The notes under the pieces were generated by a model, which had not been told where the DNA came from, did no database searches, and was given only the letters and a program-made list of their open reading frames with translations. Of a DNA stretch of 32,111 bases, positions 1 to 8,971 are shown piece by piece. This stretch comes from Rhizobium sp. L43 (GTDB lineage Bacteria; Pseudomonadota; Alphaproteobacteria; Rhizobiales; Rhizobiaceae). Position numbers and translations under genes: made by a program. The stretch spans positions 1-32,111 of the forward strand of contig NZ_NWSQ01000046.1 in NCBI RefSeq assembly GCF_002531725.1, in the 5' to 3' direction. Numbering within the stretch: position 1 is the first letter of the stretch; each line of letters opens with the position of its first letter.

Positions 1-846
1 ACGGTATCAGGCAACATCGCCTTCGGCATGGAGATCCGCGGCGTGCCCAAGGACGAACGGGAAAAGGCGATCAAACAGGTCTCCGACATGCTGCAGATCG
101 GCCATCTGCTCGACCGCAAGCCGAGCCAGCTCTCCGGCGGTCAGCGCCAGCGCGTCGCCATGGGGAGAGCCTTGGTGCGCAATCCGCAGGTCTTCCTGTT
201 CGACGAGCCGCTCTCCAATCTCGACGCCAAGCTGCGGGTCGACATGCGCACCGAGATCAAGCGGCTGCATCAGCGCATGGGCACCACCTTTGTCTATGTC
301 ACCCATGACCAGATCGAGGCGATGACGCTGGCGACCAAGATCGCCGTGCTGAAGGACGGCGTGCTGCAGCAGTTCGGCACGCCGGCCGAGATCTATAACA
401 GCCCCTCCAACATCTTCGTCGCCGACTTCATGGGATCGCCGGCGATGAACCTCTTGAACGCCACCGTCGAAAACGGCGCCGGCGGGCTCGAAGTCTCGCT
501 GGAGCGGCCGAATGCCGCTCCGCTCCGATTGCCGGTCATGGCAGGCAATAATGGCCTGACCACCTATACCGGCAGGCAGGTGATCTTCGGCATCCGCCCG
601 GAGGCGCTGACCGATCCGGACGGCGCCGACCGCAAGGCGCGCTCGCTGAGCGAGGGCGATTGCCTGATCGAGGTGGTCGAACCGGCCGGCTCCGACACCT
701 TCGCCGTCACCAAGCTCGGCGGCAAATCCGTCGTCGCCCGCCTGCGCGCCGATACAGGCATCGCACCAGGTCAGACAACCCGCCTCGCATTCAATCTCGA
801 TAAGGCAGTCTTCTTCGATCCCAATAGCCAGGCGCGGATCACGTGA
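1..846 (+). CDS. ABC transporter ATP-binding protein, MalK/UgpC type (5' partial)
   Basis: This is the energising subunit of a carbohydrate-type ABC importer, acting on the cytoplasmic face of the inner membrane. The reading frame is open from base 1, so the Walker A part lies outside the window. In the visible fragment the signature LSGGQ is at residues 44-48, Walker B (VFLFDEP) at 64-70, the D-loop (SNLDA) follows directly, and the H-loop (VTHDQ) is at 100-104. A C-terminal TOBE/regulatory region of about 150 residues follows, as in MalK/UgpC/SmoK proteins. GMC flavoenzyme genes follow 15 bp downstream, so the imported compound is probably a sugar, polyol or similar substrate that these enzymes oxidise (inference). 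The exact substrate cannot be read from the sequence. The upstream permease and binding-protein genes are expected to the left. Confidence 0.95.
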   Translation, partial: TVSGNIAFGMEIRGVPKDEREKAIKQVSDMLQIGHLLDRKPSQLSGGQRQRVAMGRALVRNPQVFLFDEPLSNLDAKLRVDMRTEIKRLHQRMGTTFVYVTHDQIEAMTLATKIAVLKDGVLQQFGTPAEIYNSPSNIFVADFMGSPAMNLLNATVENGAGGLEVSLERPNAAPLRLPVMAGNNGLTTYTGRQVIFGIRPEALTDPDGADRKARSLSEGDCLIEVVEPAGSDTFAVTKLGGKSVVARLRADTGIAPGQTTRLAFNLDKAVFFDPNSQARIT

Positions 847-861
847 TGGCCAGGTGCTGAT

Positions 862-2412
862 ATGAACGGTTCACCAGATATCGTCATCATCGGTTCGGGC
901 GTCGGCGGCTCCACGGTCGCCGCCGGCCTGGCCGCGACCGGCGCACGGATATTGATCCTCGAGGCCGGCGATCATATCGCCGATCTTCCGGTCAATCGCG
1001 ATCAGCGCGCCATCTTTCAGCGCGGCCATTTTCGACCGAAGGAAACCTGGTACGAGGCGAGCGGCAAGGGATTCAATCCCGGCAATTACTACAATGTCGG
1101 CGGGAATTCGAAATTCTACGGCGCCGTGCTGTCGCGCTATCGCAGGGAGGATTTCGACGTCATCGAGCACCGCGAGGGCGTGTCGCCGGCCTGGCCGTTT
1201 CCGTATGAGGAGTTGGAGCCTTGGTACTCAAAGGCGGAACTGATGTACCAGGTTCGCGGCAGTCTGGGCGACGATCCGACCGAACCATATCACTCGGCTG
1301 CCTACGACTACCCGCCGGTCCCTGACGAGGCGCCGATCGCCGATATCAGGGCGCGTCTCAAGGAGAAAGGCCTGCATCCGTTTTCCCTGCCGCTCGGCCT
1401 GGATCTCGACGCCTGGCTCTCCAAGGCTCGCACGCCTTGGGATGCGCATCCCAATTCACGGGACGGCAAGATGGACGCCGAGACCGCAGCCCTTGCCGTG
1501 GCGCTGAAGCACGAGAACGTCCGGCTCGAAACCAATGCGCGCGTGACGCGGCTCGACACGGGAGCGGGGAACCGGATCGATCGGGTCACCTATGTCAAGA
1601 ACGGGCAGATGGTGACCATTTCGTCGAAGATTGTGATCCTCTCTGCCGGCGCAGTCCAATCGTCGGTGCTGTTGCTGCGCTCGAAAAACGACCGCTTCCC
1701 AAGGGGCCTGGCGAATTCCTCCGATCAGGTGGGCCGCAACTTCATGAACCACAACGCCTCCGCCGTCATAGGCGTCTCGCCAAAGTTCAGGAACACTTCC
1801 ATCTACCAGAAGACGTTTGCCTTCAACGACTTCTATCTCTCGGACGGCGAGGGAGGGCCGCCGCTCGGCAATGTGCAGCTCCTCGGCCGCATCTCCGAAA
1901 AGGTTCTCAAGGGCTCGTTTCCGCAGGCGCCGGAATGGTTCCTGCGATTCATCACCAGCCATGCCATCGACTTCTATGCGATGAGCGAGGACGTGCCCAA
2001 TCCCGAAAGCCGCGTCATGGTGGATGAAGATCGGATTGTTCTCCAATGGCAACGAAGTAACTGGGACGCTCATCTCGCCCTTGTCGCCAAGCTGAAGACG
2101 ATCCTGAAATCGATCGGATTTCCGATGGTGCTGTCGAGACCCTTCGACAAGCGCACGCCCTCCCATCAGTGCGGAACGATCCGGATTGGAAACGATCCCG
2201 CGACCGCGCCATTGGACCCGTACTGCCGTTCCTACGATCACGAAAACCTCTTCGTCGTCGACGCCGGTTTCCTCCCCACCTCGGCTGCGGTCAATCCTGC
2301 GCTCACCGTCGCCGCCCAGGCGCTGCGAGTGGCAGATCACATTGCGTCGAAGGACTTTGCAGGCATGACACAGGTGCTGGCGGTCGCCAGGCCGGATGCA
2401 ACAGGACAGTAA
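862..2412 (+). CDS. GMC-family FAD-dependent oxidoreductase (first of two)
   Basis: A 516-aa flavoprotein of the glucose-methanol-choline family, which oxidises alcohols or sugars using FAD. The dinucleotide-binding motif GSGVGG is at residues 11-16 and the usual LILEAG strand end follows at about 30-35. The C-terminal catalytic pair is visible as H435 (SHQCGT) and N478 (AVNPALT), and the closing FAD-contacting stretch NLFVVDAGFLP is present. This version is closer in layout to sugar/gluconate dehydrogenase-like GMC proteins than to choline dehydrogenase. The start at 862 has AGGTG just upstream. It lies 15 bp after the ABC ATPase and its stop nearly touches the next gene, so it is surely co-transcribed. 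Substrate unknown. Confidence 0.93.
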   Translation: MNGSPDIVIIGSGVGGSTVAAGLAATGARILILEAGDHIADLPVNRDQRAIFQRGHFRPKETWYEASGKGFNPGNYYNVGGNSKFYGAVLSRYRREDFDVIEHREGVSPAWPFPYEELEPWYSKAELMYQVRGSLGDDPTEPYHSAAYDYPPVPDEAPIADIRARLKEKGLHPFSLPLGLDLDAWLSKARTPWDAHPNSRDGKMDAETAALAVALKHENVRLETNARVTRLDTGAGNRIDRVTYVKNGQMVTISSKIVILSAGAVQSSVLLLRSKNDRFPRGLANSSDQVGRNFMNHNASAVIGVSPKFRNTSIYQKTFAFNDFYLSDGEGGPPLGNVQLLGRISEKVLKGSFPQAPEWFLRFITSHAIDFYAMSEDVPNPESRVMVDEDRIVLQWQRSNWDAHLALVAKLKTILKSIGFPMVLSRPFDKRTPSHQCGTIRIGNDPATAPLDPYCRSYDHENLFVVDAGFLPTSAAVNPALTVAAQALRVADHIASKDFAGMTQVLAVARPDATGQ

Positions 2413-2413
2413 A

Positions 2414-4069
2414 ATGGGATTTGATTACATCATCACCGGCGCCGGTCCGGCAGGTTGCGTTCTTGCAAGCCGGCTAAGCGAAGATCCCGATGTCAACGTG
2501 CTCCTGCTCGAGGCGGGCGGCGGCGACTGGAATCCTCTTTTTCACATGCCTGCCGGCTTTGCCAAGATGACCAAAGGCGTCGCCAGCTGGGGATGGGAAA
2601 CCGTTCCCCAGAAGCACATGAAAGACCGCGTGCTTCGTTACACGCAGGCGAAGGTCATCGGTGGCGGCTCATCGATCAACGCTCAGCTCTATACTCGCGG
2701 AAACGCGGCGGATTATGACCTCTGGGCGCGAGAAGACGGTTGCGAGGGCTGGGATTACCGTTCGATCCTTCCCTATTTCAAACGCGCGGAGGACAATCAG
2801 CGCTTCGCCGACGACTACCACTCCTATGGCGGTCCGCTGGGTGTCTCGATGCCGGCGGCAGCGCTGCCGATCTGCGACGCCTATATCCGTGCGGGGCAGG
2901 AGCTCGGCATTCCCTACAATCACGATTTCAACGGCCGTCAGCAGGCGGGGGTCGGTTTTTATCAGCTCACGCAGCGCAATCGCCGCCGCTCCTCGGCTTC
3001 GCTCGCCTACCTCTCTCCGATCAAGGACCGGAAGAACCTGACGGTCCGGACCGGCGCTCGCGTCGAGCGCATCATCGTGGAAGGAGGCCGTGCGACAGGC
3101 GTCGAGATCGTGACTTCGCGCGGGCAGGAGATCGTCCGCGCTGAACGTGAGGTGCTGATTTCCTCCGGCGCAATCGGATCGCCGAAGCTGCTTCTGCAGT
3201 CCGGCATCGGACCGGCCGACCATCTCAAGTCGGTGGGCGTCAAGGTGCTGCACGATCTGCCGGGTGTCGGCGGCAACCTCCAGGATCATCTGGATCTTTT
3301 CGTCATCGCCGAATGCACGGGCGATCACACCTATGACGGCGTTGCAAAGCTCCACCGCACGCTTTGGGCAGGGCTTCAATATGTCCTGTTCCGCACCGGC
3401 CCGGTCGCCTCGTCGCTCTTCGAGACCGGCGGCTTCTGGTATGCCGATCCCGAGGCGCGTTCTCCCGATATCCAGTTCCACCTCGGCCTGGGATCGGGCA
3501 TCGAAGCAGGCGTCGAGCGGCTCAAGAACGCGGGTGTGACGCTGAACTCCGCCTATCTGCATCCGCGTTCGCGCGGGACGGTGCGTCTGTCATCCTCCGA
3601 CCCGGCTGCCGCACCCTTGATCGACCCCAACTACTGGTCTGATCCTCACGACAGGACGATGTCGCTGGAGGGGCTTAAGCTCGCTCGCGAAATCATGCAG
3701 CAGGCGGCGCTGAAGCCCTATGTCATGGCCGAAAGGCTTCCCGGACCGAAGGTGATGTCCGACGAACAGCTTTTCGATTATGGCTGCGCCAACGCAAAGA
3801 CCGACCATCATCCGGTCGGCACCTGCAAGATGGGGAGAGGGCCGGACGCAGTCGTCGGGCTCGATCTCAAGGTTCATGGCCTGGAAGGCCTCAGGGTCTG
3901 CGATTCATCCGTTATGCCGCGCGTGCCGTCCTGCAATACCAACGCGCCGACGATCATGGTCGGAGAAAAGGGATCGGACCTCATTCGCGGCTTGCCGGCA
4001 CTTGCCCCCACCATCTTCGCCTACGAACGCAACGATGCGAGGCCGAGGGCCCGCGCCGAAATCCGGTAA
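2414..4069 (+). CDS. GMC-family oxidoreductase, choline/alcohol dehydrogenase type (second of two)
   Basis: A 551-aa FAD-dependent dehydrogenase of the BetA/alcohol-dehydrogenase branch of the GMC family. GAGPAG at residues 9-14 binds the ADP part of FAD. H465/H466 (HHPVGTCKMG) and N508/N510 (NTNAPT) are the active-site region. An in-frame start at 2396 overlaps the preceding gene by 17 bp. I prefer ATG 2414 because AGGA lies about 8 nt upstream and because the protein then begins directly before the FAD-binding strand, as family members do. It differs clearly from the GMC protein encoded just upstream, so the pair is not a recent duplication. Both probably act on the substrate, or a derivative, brought in by the ABC system (inference). 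Confidence 0.92.
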   Translation: MGFDYIITGAGPAGCVLASRLSEDPDVNVLLLEAGGGDWNPLFHMPAGFAKMTKGVASWGWETVPQKHMKDRVLRYTQAKVIGGGSSINAQLYTRGNAADYDLWAREDGCEGWDYRSILPYFKRAEDNQRFADDYHSYGGPLGVSMPAAALPICDAYIRAGQELGIPYNHDFNGRQQAGVGFYQLTQRNRRRSSASLAYLSPIKDRKNLTVRTGARVERIIVEGGRATGVEIVTSRGQEIVRAEREVLISSGAIGSPKLLLQSGIGPADHLKSVGVKVLHDLPGVGGNLQDHLDLFVIAECTGDHTYDGVAKLHRTLWAGLQYVLFRTGPVASSLFETGGFWYADPEARSPDIQFHLGLGSGIEAGVERLKNAGVTLNSAYLHPRSRGTVRLSSSDPAAAPLIDPNYWSDPHDRTMSLEGLKLAREIMQQAALKPYVMAERLPGPKVMSDEQLFDYGCANAKTDHHPVGTCKMGRGPDAVVGLDLKVHGLEGLRVCDSSVMPRVPSCNTNAPTIMVGEKGSDLIRGLPALAPTIFAYERNDARPRARAEIR

Positions 4070-4093
4070 GCCATGTCGAGAGGAGAGACGACA

Positions 4094-5272
4094 ATGTCTG
4101 AAGTCAGAGTTGCAGTGCTTGGCGCCTCGGGCTGGATGGGAAAGGTCCACACGATGGCCTATCAGACCTTTCCGCATTTCTTCGGAGTGTCGGACGGAAC
4201 GGCACGGATCGTCGCTCTCGTCCAAAGTCAATCGAAGGCAGCCGAGGATATTTCCCACAGGGCGCCGGGCGCAAGGGTTCTTCAGGATTGGAAACTGACC
4301 ATCGCTGATCCAGATGTCGATCTGATCGATATCTGCCTGCCTGACCATCTTCACTACGAGGTGGCCAAGGCAGCCTTGCTGGCGGGCAAACATGTCTACT
4401 GCGAGAAGCCATTGGCAAACACCGCTGCCGAAGCGCGGGAACTGGCCGACATCGCCAGGGAAAAGGGCGTGATTACCCGCGTCGGACACGCCTTTCCCCG
4501 AAACCCGGTCCATGATCTGGCGAAAGACATCATTCAATCCGGCGAAATCGGCGAGATCAAGCTGTTCCGTGGCTGCCAGCACGTCGACATGTATGGCGAT
4601 CCCACAGCGCCCTTCATGTGGCGCGCCGATGGAAAGCTTGTGCCGACCGGGATCGTCGGTGATACCGGCTCGCATATCTTCAGCTTCATGGATTTCCTGG
4701 TCGGCCGCGTCAGTTCCGTGATCGCCGACAATCTCATCGTGACGCCGCGCCGGCCTGTCGTCGAGGGTCTTGCCTATGGCGAAGAGGTGAAACTGACAGG
4801 CAATGAGACCTGGGCTGATATCACCAATCCCGATGCAACCAATCTGCTGTGCCGATTCGAGAACGGCGCCGGCGGGATTGTCGATTTCAGCCGTGTCGCG
4901 ACCGGCCGCAAGTTCATGCAGACCTACGAAATCTACGGAACGAAAGGCAGCATCGCCTACACCTATGACGAAATAAACCGGCTGCGCTTCTACTCCAACG
5001 ACGACCGGACGGGTCGGCGCGGCTTCCGGGAGATCGACGTGGGGCCTGAGAACCCAACCTTCCGGGCTTTCCTCCCTCTGCCGAATTTCGGCTTGGGCTA
5101 CAATGAAAGCAAGATCATCGAGGTGGCCGAAGTGATCCGCTCGATCGTCGCCAACAGACCGATGTGGCCGACATTCGAGACCGGCCACCACATCTGCCAG
5201 ATCGTCGACGCATGCATGGAGTCTTCCCGGCAGAGGCGTTGGGTCGACATCCCACTGGCTGAACATCAATGA
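4094..5272 (+). CDS. Gfo/Idh/MocA family NAD(P)-dependent oxidoreductase
   Basis: A 392-aa dehydrogenase of the glucose-fructose oxidoreductase/inositol dehydrogenase family. The Rossmann motif GASGWMG is at residues 10-16 and the family hallmark EKP at 104-106, whose lysine (K105) is the conserved catalytic/cofactor-contact residue. A GxVxRVGHAF-type strand leads into the C-terminal alpha/beta substrate domain. A start at 4073 is also open, but AGGAGAG at 4081-4087 is spaced correctly for ATG 4094. The stop overlaps the next start by 4 bp (ATGA), implying translational coupling. It probably oxidises or epimerises a keto-sugar or inositol-like intermediate together with the neighbouring flavoenzymes (inference). 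Confidence 0.93.
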   Translation: MSEVRVAVLGASGWMGKVHTMAYQTFPHFFGVSDGTARIVALVQSQSKAAEDISHRAPGARVLQDWKLTIADPDVDLIDICLPDHLHYEVAKAALLAGKHVYCEKPLANTAAEARELADIAREKGVITRVGHAFPRNPVHDLAKDIIQSGEIGEIKLFRGCQHVDMYGDPTAPFMWRADGKLVPTGIVGDTGSHIFSFMDFLVGRVSSVIADNLIVTPRRPVVEGLAYGEEVKLTGNETWADITNPDATNLLCRFENGAGGIVDFSRVATGRKFMQTYEIYGTKGSIAYTYDEINRLRFYSNDDRTGRRGFREIDVGPENPTFRAFLPLPNFGLGYNESKIIEVAEVIRSIVANRPMWPTFETGHHICQIVDACMESSRQRRWVDIPLAEHQ

Positions 5273-7350
5273 CCATAGACGTTCCGCAGGAAATTCTTGA
5301 CGCACTGACCGATGTCGAGATGCCGCGGCTGCCGTCCGAGGCCGCCTCTTCGGAAGCGGTCCGGCTCGCCGGCATCGAGGTGCCGGTCTATCGCGCCGGT
5401 TGCGTCGTCGTCGGATCGGGTGCTGCAGGTCTGCGGGCGGCGGTGGAAATGAAACGGCGCGGCGATGACGTCGTCATCGTCAGCCAAAGCGCCTGGGGTG
5501 GAACCTCGGCCTGTTCGGGATCCGACAAGCAGACCCTGCACACCGCAAACACCGCCGACCAGGGCGACAATTACAAGGCGATGGCCCGCGCCATCCGCAG
5601 CGGCGGCGCGATGGACGAGGACACGGCTTACGTCGAGGCCGTCGGCTCGTCCCGGATGATGGCGTCGCTGCAGTTTCTCGGCCTGCCGCTGCCTCAGGAT
5701 CCGCTTGGTGGGACGCTGAGATACCAGACCGACCATGACGAGGTCGGCCGCGCTACCAGCTGCGGTCCGCGCACCTCGCGCCTGATGGTCAAGGTGCTGG
5801 CCGAGGAGGCGATCCGGCTGGGCGTGCCGTTCTACAACCAGACCACGGCGGTCAAGATCCTCACTGGGGGCGAGGGGGCTGACCGTCATGTCGTCGGCAT
5901 ACTCACCATGCGCGCCGGCGACCGGACGGAGCAGAATCCGCTGGGTATCGCGCTGTTCGTCAGCGGCGTGATCGTGCTCGCCGCCGGCGGGCCGGGTGAA
6001 CTCTATCGCGACAGCGTTTATCCCAACGGCTGCTTCGGCTCGCTCGGATTGGCGCTGGAAGCCGGCGTCGAGCTCGTCAACCTGACCGAGAGCCAATTCG
6101 GCATCGGAACGCGCCGGGAAGGCTTCCCGTGGAACCTGTCGGGCACCTATGTCCAGGCGATCCCGCATATCTACTCGCTCGACAGCGAAGGCGTCGAGCA
6201 CCACTTCCTGCCAGAATACTACCGCAGCACGCAGGAGCTGGCGTCGAACGTTTTCCGCAAGGGCTATCAGTGGCCCTTTCATGCGACCCGCATGCTCGAT
6301 TTCGGCTCGAGCCTGGTCGATCTCGCCATATCAAGCGAAACCGCGGCGGGGCGACGGGTCTTCATGGACTTCAATCGCAATCCGCTGCCGGTGCCGGGCG
6401 ACCTGCCGTTCAGCCTGGAGAGACTGGATGAAGACGTCCGCGCCTATCTCGGCAAGGCCGGTGCCGGCCAGGACGGGCCGATTGATCGGTTGAAACACAT
6501 GAACCCGCTAGCGATCGAGCTCTACCGCCGCTACAAGATCGACATTGCCGTGGAACCGCTGGAATTTGCCGTCAATAACCAGCACATGAATGGCGGCATC
6601 ATGGTCGATACCTGGGGTCGCAGCAATCTCGCGGGCTGTTACGCGGTCGGAGAAGCGGCCGGCACACACGGTGTGACGAGGCCAGGCGGGGCGGCGCTCA
6701 ATGCCGGGCAGGTGTTCGGAACCCGGGTGGCCGAGCATATCAGCGCGAGCGGCAGGGCGAAGCGGGCCGCCACGGGCGATATGTCCGGCATCGCAGAGGC
6801 AGGCATCGCCGATCTCCTTTCTGCCCTTCGCATCGAGAGCCCGCTCACCGTCAAATCGATCCGCTCGGAGGTGCAGACGCGAATGAGTGAGAAGGCCGGC
6901 ATCCTCTGCGATCAGCAGAGCGTCGCCCTGGCCTTGATCGAAGCGCGCAAACTGAATGCGGATATTCGCGCTCGCGGCGTCGCCTACGGTCGTGCAGCCG
7001 AGGCGGTCCGAGGCGTGCAGTGGCGGCACATGGCGCTCGCCTCGGAAGCGGTGCTCAGCGCGCTCGACTTCTTCATTCGCAATGGTGGCGGCAGCCGTGG
7101 GGCCCGCGCAATATGCGATGCGGAGGGTGAATCCCTGCCGTTGGCGAACGCAGGTCCGTTGGAGGAATATCGTTTCCGGAGAGAACGCGAAGCAGATCGG
7201 GACAAGCAGATCGTCGTTCGGCTCGATGGCGATGAGATCAGGCTATCGACGCGTGCAAACCGTACTTTCGATGAAAGCGCCAGGTCCTTCTTCGAGCGGG
7301 ATTGGCCGGCTTGGCTGACGGGCGGCATCTATGATCTCGCCGACGACTGA
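5269..7350 (+). CDS. FAD-binding oxidoreductase of the fumarate reductase/succinate dehydrogenase flavoprotein superfamily
   Basis: A 693-aa flavoprotein. The FAD-binding GSGAAG lies at residues 49-54, preceded by an unusual leader of about 45 residues. A second FAD-contacting block near residues 445-485 reads GCYAVGEAAGTHG followed by RPGGAALNAGQ, as in fumarate reductase and L-aspartate oxidase flavoproteins. The C-terminal helical part (about residues 520-620) also resembles that superfamily. No iron-sulfur or cytochrome partner is encoded nearby, so it is probably a soluble dehydrogenase working on a product of the upstream enzymes (inference). The start overlaps the preceding stop and has no clear ribosome site of its own, which fits coupling. 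It ends the operon; no terminator hairpin is obvious in the 31 bp before the convergent small gene. Confidence 0.9.
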   Translation: MTIDVPQEILDALTDVEMPRLPSEAASSEAVRLAGIEVPVYRAGCVVVGSGAAGLRAAVEMKRRGDDVVIVSQSAWGGTSACSGSDKQTLHTANTADQGDNYKAMARAIRSGGAMDEDTAYVEAVGSSRMMASLQFLGLPLPQDPLGGTLRYQTDHDEVGRATSCGPRTSRLMVKVLAEEAIRLGVPFYNQTTAVKILTGGEGADRHVVGILTMRAGDRTEQNPLGIALFVSGVIVLAAGGPGELYRDSVYPNGCFGSLGLALEAGVELVNLTESQFGIGTRREGFPWNLSGTYVQAIPHIYSLDSEGVEHHFLPEYYRSTQELASNVFRKGYQWPFHATRMLDFGSSLVDLAISSETAAGRRVFMDFNRNPLPVPGDLPFSLERLDEDVRAYLGKAGAGQDGPIDRLKHMNPLAIELYRRYKIDIAVEPLEFAVNNQHMNGGIMVDTWGRSNLAGCYAVGEAAGTHGVTRPGGAALNAGQVFGTRVAEHISASGRAKRAATGDMSGIAEAGIADLLSALRIESPLTVKSIRSEVQTRMSEKAGILCDQQSVALALIEARKLNADIRARGVAYGRAAEAVRGVQWRHMALASEAVLSALDFFIRNGGGSRGARAICDAEGESLPLANAGPLEEYRFRREREADRDKQIVVRLDGDEIRLSTRANRTFDESARSFFERDWPAWLTGGIYDLADD

Positions 7351-7381
7351 GGCGGCCACGCGCGGGGTGCAGGTCTGCCGA

Positions 7382-7564
7382 TCAATCGGGATTTGGAACC
7401 GGAGGCGGAACCCGGATGCGCTCGGTATCGTCGGATCCTTCGGCGATGGCTTCCTCGCTTCTCTGCATCCGCCTTGGCGGGTCCTTCCCTTCGACCGGCT
7501 TAGGCGACAACTGGTCGTCGGCCTGGATTTCGTCGGTGTTCAGGTAGTTCTTGCTCTCGTTCAT
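7382..7564 (-). CDS. Small acidic/proline-rich hypothetical protein, 60 aa
   Basis: I do not recognise a family. The frame is open further upstream, but ATG 7564 is preceded by a very strong ribosome site (GGGAGGTGA, about 7 nt away), so the 60-aa protein is preferred. It is hydrophilic, rich in Asp, Glu and Pro, has no membrane segment or cysteine, and ends in a Pro-rich tail. It lies downstream of the exonuclease III gene on the same strand. A stress-type promoter candidate (GGAAC-N16-AGTT, 7589-7613) sits in the 86-bp gap, so it may be transcribed independently in the general stress response (inference). Confidence 0.7.
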   Translation of the reverse strand: MNESKNYLNTDEIQADDQLSPKPVEGKDPPRRMQRSEEAIAEGSDDTERIRVPPPVPNPD

Positions 7565-7588
7565 TGCGGTCACCTCCCTTGGCAAGAA

Positions 7589-7613
7589 AACTCCCGGCGA
7601 TATGGCGAGTTCC
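7589..7613 (-). promoter_or_regulatory. Candidate EcfG-type promoter of the 60-aa gene
   Basis: On the minus strand GGAAC (7613-7609) is followed after 16 nt by AGTT (7592-7589). The alphaproteobacterial EcfG (RpoE2) consensus is GGAAC-N16/17-CGTT, so three of the four -10 bases match. The predicted transcript would begin about 20 nt upstream of ATG 7564. The same -35 and spacing recur at 12146-12170 and 13578-13602. Confidence 0.5.
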
Positions 7614-7650
7614 CTCGCTCCTCTGCGGACCGCGCCTGAGCATCGCGGGC

Positions 7651-8445
7651 TCATAGGTTGGCTCCAGCTTCGGGAACGTCGAGTTCGACCATCACCGGGG
7701 CGTGGTCGCTCGTGTGCTCCCAGCCGCGCGGTCTTCTCCGGACGGTTGCCGATCGAAGCCAGGGCGCAACGGCCGGACTGAGCAGAAAGTGGTCGATCCG
7801 CAGCCCCGCATCACGTTCGAAGCTGTTCCGCCAGTATTTCCAGAAGGTGTAGATGCGCTCTCCCGGATGCAGATGTCTGACGGCGTCGGTCCAGCCCTGG
7901 GCGACGAGATCAGCGTAGGCCTTGCGGACCTCAGGCCTGAAGAGGGCGTCGTCCTGCCAGCGCTCCGGCTTGTAGACGTCGATCTCCGTCGGCATGACGT
8001 TGAAGTCGCCGGCCAGGATCGCAGGCACCTCGAGTTCGAGGAGTTCGGCGGCATAGCCGTGCAGCCGCCGGAACCAGCGGAGCTTGTAGTCGAACTTGAC
8101 ACTCGGGAACGGATTGCCGTTCGGCAGATACAGGCATCCGATGACGATGCCGTCGATGACGGCTTCGATATAGCGGCTGTGGCTGTCATCGGGATCGCCG
8201 GGAAGACCGCGGCGCGTCAAGATCGGAGTCTTGTCCCTCACCAGGATGGCGACCCCGTTCCAGGATCTCTGTCCGTGCCAGACGGCGCCGTAGCCGGCCC
8301 GTTCGATCTCCTTTCGCGGAAACCCGGCGTCGTCCGTCTTCAGTTCCTGGAGGCAGGCCACATCGGGGGTGTCCTCCTTCAGCCAGCGCAACAGGATGGC
8401 CAGTCGTCCATTGATCCCGTTGACGTTGTAGGTCGCGATTTTCAC
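7651..8445 (-). CDS. xth: Exodeoxyribonuclease III (AP endonuclease/3'-5' exonuclease)
   Basis: A 264-aa enzyme of the exonuclease III/APE1 family of the EEP superfamily, acting in base-excision repair at abasic sites and blocked 3' ends. Metal and catalytic residues are in place: E34 (CLQELK), D147 and N149 (GDFNVMP), D218 (RIDHFLL), and D247-H248 (TSDHAP). The frame is open to a GTG at 8487, but GTG 8445 gives the canonical N-terminus MKIATYNVNGINGR, as in other family members, and avoids overlapping the upstream gene, so I chose it. The ribosome site is weak. The DUF883-like gene lies 28 bp upstream on the same strand, so the two may share a transcript. Rhizobia normally carry more than one xth paralogue; which one this is cannot be told. 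Confidence 0.93.
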   Translation of the reverse strand: MKIATYNVNGINGRLAILLRWLKEDTPDVACLQELKTDDAGFPRKEIERAGYGAVWHGQRSWNGVAILVRDKTPILTRRGLPGDPDDSHSRYIEAVIDGIVIGCLYLPNGNPFPSVKFDYKLRWFRRLHGYAAELLELEVPAILAGDFNVMPTEIDVYKPERWQDDALFRPEVRKAYADLVAQGWTDAVRHLHPGERIYTFWKYWRNSFERDAGLRIDHFLLSPAVAPWLRSATVRRRPRGWEHTSDHAPVMVELDVPEAGANL

Positions 8446-8473
8446 TGTTATCCCGGACGTCGGGGCTGGCTCC

Positions 8474-8971
8474 TCAACGCGTCGCACCGAAGACGAAGGC
8501 GATGCCGGCGACGATCGCGACTGATGTCAGCGGCTGCCGGCGTATGCGATCCTCGATCTCATGGACGAAGCTGCGCGCTTCCGCTTTTGCCAGGCGGGCC
8601 GTTCCGGAAGCCAGCTCCGAAGCCGACTCCGCGACCCGGCCAGCGTCTTTCTGAAGTGCGCGCATGTCCTTGCGATCGCCATCGAAACCTTCGGAGGAGC
8701 CGGTGGTTTCGCCGGTCGAGCGCAAGGCTCGATCGACGAGCGGAAACTCTTCGTCCAGCCTGGTGGGGTCGGGCTCCCGCTTCACCCGCTCAGCCGCCTC
8801 GACGTCGCTGCGGCCGGCAGGAATTGAAGTGTGGGTGGCCGACACCGGGTCAGAGGCCGGAAAGGTATCCTCGATTGCTTGAGTAAGATCGCTTCTTCGC
8901 CCCTGCTTCCGCTGCTCTGCCTGCTCTTTTCGCATGGACTGAACTGCGGGGGATTCGTTCGGGTTTGCCAT
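8474..8971 (-). CDS. DUF883/ElaB-YqjD-like membrane-anchored protein
   Basis: A 165-aa protein. The N-terminal half is hydrophilic and contains TFPASDPVS, a motif common in small rhizobial stress proteins. The middle (about residues 105-135) is an Ala/Glu-rich helix. The C-terminal 35 residues, with RRQPLTSVAIVAGIAFVFG, form the Arg-flanked single membrane segment typical of the ElaB/YqjD/DUF883 family, which in E. coli tethers ribosomes to the inner membrane in stationary phase (family knowledge). ATG 8971 has AGAGGAAA upstream and is preferred to the longer frame starting at 9043. GGAAC at 9028-9024 is followed after 16 nt by GATT, a poorer match to an EcfG promoter. A general stress role is an inference. 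Confidence 0.8.
   Translation of the reverse strand: MANPNESPAVQSMRKEQAEQRKQGRRSDLTQAIEDTFPASDPVSATHTSIPAGRSDVEAAERVKREPDPTRLDEEFPLVDRALRSTGETTGSSEGFDGDRKDMRALQKDAGRVAESASELASGTARLAKAEARSFVHEIEDRIRRQPLTSVAIVAGIAFVFGATR

Noticed and set aside
1456..2340. 294-aa open frame on the minus strand
   Set aside because: Antisense shadow of the first GMC gene, whose FAD and catalytic motifs establish the + strand frame.
3905..5305. 466-aa open frame on the minus strand
   Set aside because: Antisense to the second GMC and the Gfo/Idh/MocA genes; GC-rich third positions produce long antisense frames in this genome.
5266..6282. 338-aa open frame on the minus strand
   Set aside because: Shadow of the fumarate-reductase-like gene; no ribosome site or recognisable domain.
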